From Gordius sp. MW1 (lineage: Eukaryota > Nematomorpha > Gordioida > Gordea > Gordiidae), in contig OZ038526.1 of NCBI GenBank assembly GCA_964036665.1, positions 24,800,001 through 24,864,000 on the forward strand: 64,000 nt of DNA, written 5' to 3'. A program made the position numbers and the translations under genes. Below the pieces are notes generated by a model. It saw nothing but the letters and a program-made list of their open reading frames with translations. It was not told where the DNA came from and made no database searches. How positions within the stretch are numbered: the first letter of the stretch is position 1; every line of letters begins with the position of its first letter. Below, in pieces: positions 61,531 to 64,000 of the stretch.

Positions 61531-63978
61531 TCTAATATATAAAATTCTCGTGAAACGGTGTGGGTTATTCAACTTCTCCGAAACGGCTGGACCGATTTAG
61601 ATGGAAATTTCTGCGAATATTTGGTAGGTCTGAGCCTAGGTTTTAAACTATATTCCAAATCTCTAAGTCATAAGACGGTCAAGTTATTTTGCTTTATACG
61701 TTTTGACGTTTAATAAAATGTTAATCAAACGCAACCTCATGACGTAATGCGTATCTATCGTGTTCTTTGAAAATTTGAATATACAGTTCTTTAATATATA
61801 GTATTTTTTAGAACGTCATGCGTGTTATAGGTAGTGTAGTGTGATAAATGTTGGCATGTGCTCCGGAAAATGGAAGCTTTTTATGATTTGAAACATTAAA
61901 TCAAAGTCATTTTTTTGCTTATTTTTCACGTCAATTATTATTATAGAACGGTCGTGTCCCCTCCTGCGTAACTAAATAAATTAAAAAATCTGATTTTGTC
62001 ATTTTTTGCGCGTTAAATAAGAAGAAAGGTGAAAATACTTTTAACAAAGTGCCAATAAATGTTAATATTCAGTTCTTCGGACCTCTGAGAAGGGCTCCGC
62101 CTCTAACTCCTAACAAGGTTATTATCCTCGGTTCTTGGTGTTAGGTAGCGCCCCCGGGCCCCGTGTTGTTTTTTGTTGAGCCTTTAACCTAAATTCTTCT
62201 ACACTTCGTTGAAAAACATTTCATTTGCTGTGAAATTTAAGTAGGGGAGAAAAACGGACCTTAATGTTTGAGGGCTTGCCTACGTCCATGCTTATACTGG
62301 TGTCTTTAAGTTTTTATAAATTATCTGAGTACACTGATAGCTTATTGACCAAAGTAAGGTTTGTGGGCAATGCCTTTTTACGACCCCATATAATATCTCA
62401 GTTTTTAATGCTGTATATCAAGGCATATCTTAAACAAAAAGGAGGAATTGCTTAGGAAGTTAGGGGATATTCGCATGTTTCGGAAATAACCGAGATTAAT
62501 GATGTTGCTCCGGGCTCGATTCGGGCGCAAAAATAAAAATGGCTTTTCGCCTCGGGCCGGACTACTCATACAATTAACATAAGACAGTGGTCATTTTATG
62601 GAGCATTTTAAACCTGGACTCTGGATTATTAAAATAATTAAATAAAGATAGAATACACGTGAACAACAAAGTGAGTTAAAAAAACCCTTATTTTTTGTCG
62701 AACTTGACATTATGATAATAAATTAAATAAGAGATAAAAATTGATTAATAAGCATCGGTATAAACACTAGGGAAGGAAGGCTTATAAAAAGCACAGAGAT
62801 GAGAATTCTACTGTGGAGTTTGGCGTATACTAAGCTCAACCATATGACGAATGACTTTCTCATGACAAAAATGAATATTCAACCTATGGCGGTCATGTTT
62901 AACGAAAATCGGTTAAGGTGGTATGAACATATACTAAGGGGGACACGAATGACCTAAATCGAAAAGTAATGGACATGGAGGTGCCGGAGAAGAGAGGAAG
63001 AGGACGACCCCGTGTCACGTGGAACGGGCAAGGCTGAAAACTAAAGAGTAGTCAAGACATGGCAATCACCCGGTCAAGATGCAAGAAACTTATCAAAACA
63101 AACCCCACGACTGTGGGACCAAATAACTGATAAAGAAAAAGAAGATTCAAACAAAGGGCTTCACCCCTGTACCCCGGATGGGGCTGCCCCTCTAAATCTT
63201 ACGCAAGGGGCTCCGCCCCTTAAACCCCTGTCTACTTGCTGTCTTTGTGTGACCTTATTAGCTCTTCTAAATTCGTATGGGAGCATTCATTTGCTATGCA
63301 ATTAAAGCAATAGTAAAAATTAACGGAGGGCAAATTGTGGGTATAGGGTGGCTACGTCTATAATGGTACCTGTTGGCTTAAACTACACAATATATCAGCA
63401 AATCATGATAACAATGAGACCCTATTGCAATAAAGCTCGGTTGGTGGCCAATGATATACCTAAAGTTTCTAAGCTGATGTAAGCAGAATTCTAGTTGCCC
63501 CAAATAAGTGAAAAGCTGGACGCGCTAAAATATGTTCAGGCGCAAAAATAAAACATATTTTCAGGGCGGGTTGGGGTTTTGATTTAAGTCCAAAAAAAAC
63601 CATTTGCCAGAATCGTGATTTTGCGGTAGGACTAAAAAAAGTTTTTAGCACCTTTAATAAAAAACAAACCTGTGGCAATTTACAAATTAAATAATTCTTT
63701 AGGCATGTATTAATTTATTTGACAGTATATTTATATAAGCAAAATGTGTAAAGCAAAGCAATAAAAATTTTGATGTTAAGTACTTTGCTTTATGTGTTTA
63801 TATTTTGTATTTAGCGTGTTAATTCTTCCTACATTAAGTTCGTGAATTATTTCCCATAGGACAATTATATTTTAATCGCTCATTATATGATCGAGGCATA
63901 AAGATGAGCATGCACATCACTTATAGTATTTTCTAAAAATAATGTATATAGCAAAACAACGTTTGCCGGGTCAGCTAG
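61531..63978 (+). mobile_element. Probable Helitron, 2.4 kb, carrying a LINE fragment
   Basis: Starts TCTAATATATAAAATTCTCG after an A, followed by TCCGAAACGGCTGGACCGAT, a wording common at Helitron 5' ends. It ends AACGTTTGCCGGGTCAGCTAG before a T, the same 3' end as the element at 18,957. The text around 61,695-61,790 (ACGTTTTGACGTTTAATAAA and following) matches the interior of the Helitron at 33,567-35,141. No Rep/helicase was found. The two ends may belong to one element or to two. Confidence 0.65.
62800..63150 (+). pseudogene. RTE-like LINE C-terminal fragment inside the Helitron
   Basis: The frame reads MRILLWSLAYTKLNHMTNDF, then ENRLRWYEHILRG and, after a frameshift, DLNRKVMDMEVPEKRGRGRP then RVTWNGQG and a stop. 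The motifs LRWxxHxxR and GRGRPxxxW are typical of the region after the RT core in RTE-like LINEs. The relic at 9,195-8,983 (RNRLRWYGHIQ) belongs to the same type. Confidence 0.7.
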
Positions 63979-64000
63979 TATTTTATATATCTTGACATTT

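Overview
This is a stretch of A+T-rich animal nuclear DNA. It has spliced genes with conserved metazoan families (a FOXK-type forkhead factor, an ERp29-like ER protein, an SRSF2-like splicing factor). The space between them is filled with DNA transposons, MITEs, Helitrons, decayed LINEs and one Penelope-like retroelement. No bacterial or organellar features were seen. The phylum cannot be fixed from the sequence. The most telling clue is gene structure: six of the introns I could place are only 28 to 46 nt long, next to others of 257 to about 2,100 nt. Very short introns of this kind are known from several compact or fast-evolving animal lineages.

Layout. 1-540 is a C/G-rich minisatellite. 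1,011-4,876 holds three tandem copies of a 1.29 kb unit, each with an internal fold-back. 5-11 kb is a graveyard of MITEs and an RTE-like LINE relic, followed by a small membrane-protein gene (11,413-11,802, minus). 12-20 kb carries several hAT-type MITEs, a tRNA-like SINE head, a GC-richer 373-codon gene of unknown family (16,854-17,975) and a short Helitron. 21,508-26,288 is a near-perfect palindrome of two head-to-head Penelope-like elements (reverse transcriptase plus GIY-YIG endonuclease), flanked by a 12-bp direct repeat. 28.2-29.5 kb is a broken hAT transposon.

31,594-37,225 is the FOXK-like gene. I model six exons, with a 1.57 kb Helitron in intron 4, two MITEs in intron 5, and a three-level nested transposon 28 bp after the stop codon. 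39.8-41.1 kb is a TIR element filled with ~196-bp tandem repeats. 42.7-45.1 kb is a two-exon gene of unknown family (minus). 46-51.3 kb contains a short perfect tandem duplication, a possible MADF-like fragment and LINE relics. 52,753-53,398 is the SRSF2-like gene (minus). 59,310-60,968 is the five-exon ERp29-like gene ending in KDEL, with a MITE just upstream. 61,531-63,978 is bounded by Helitron-type ends and carries a LINE fragment.

The genes do not form an operon or pathway. They are independent housekeeping or regulatory loci (transcription, splicing, ER folding) embedded in mobile DNA. The main biological interest lies in the micro-introns, the palindromic Penelope insertion, and how transposons have settled in and around the FOXK and ERp29 genes.
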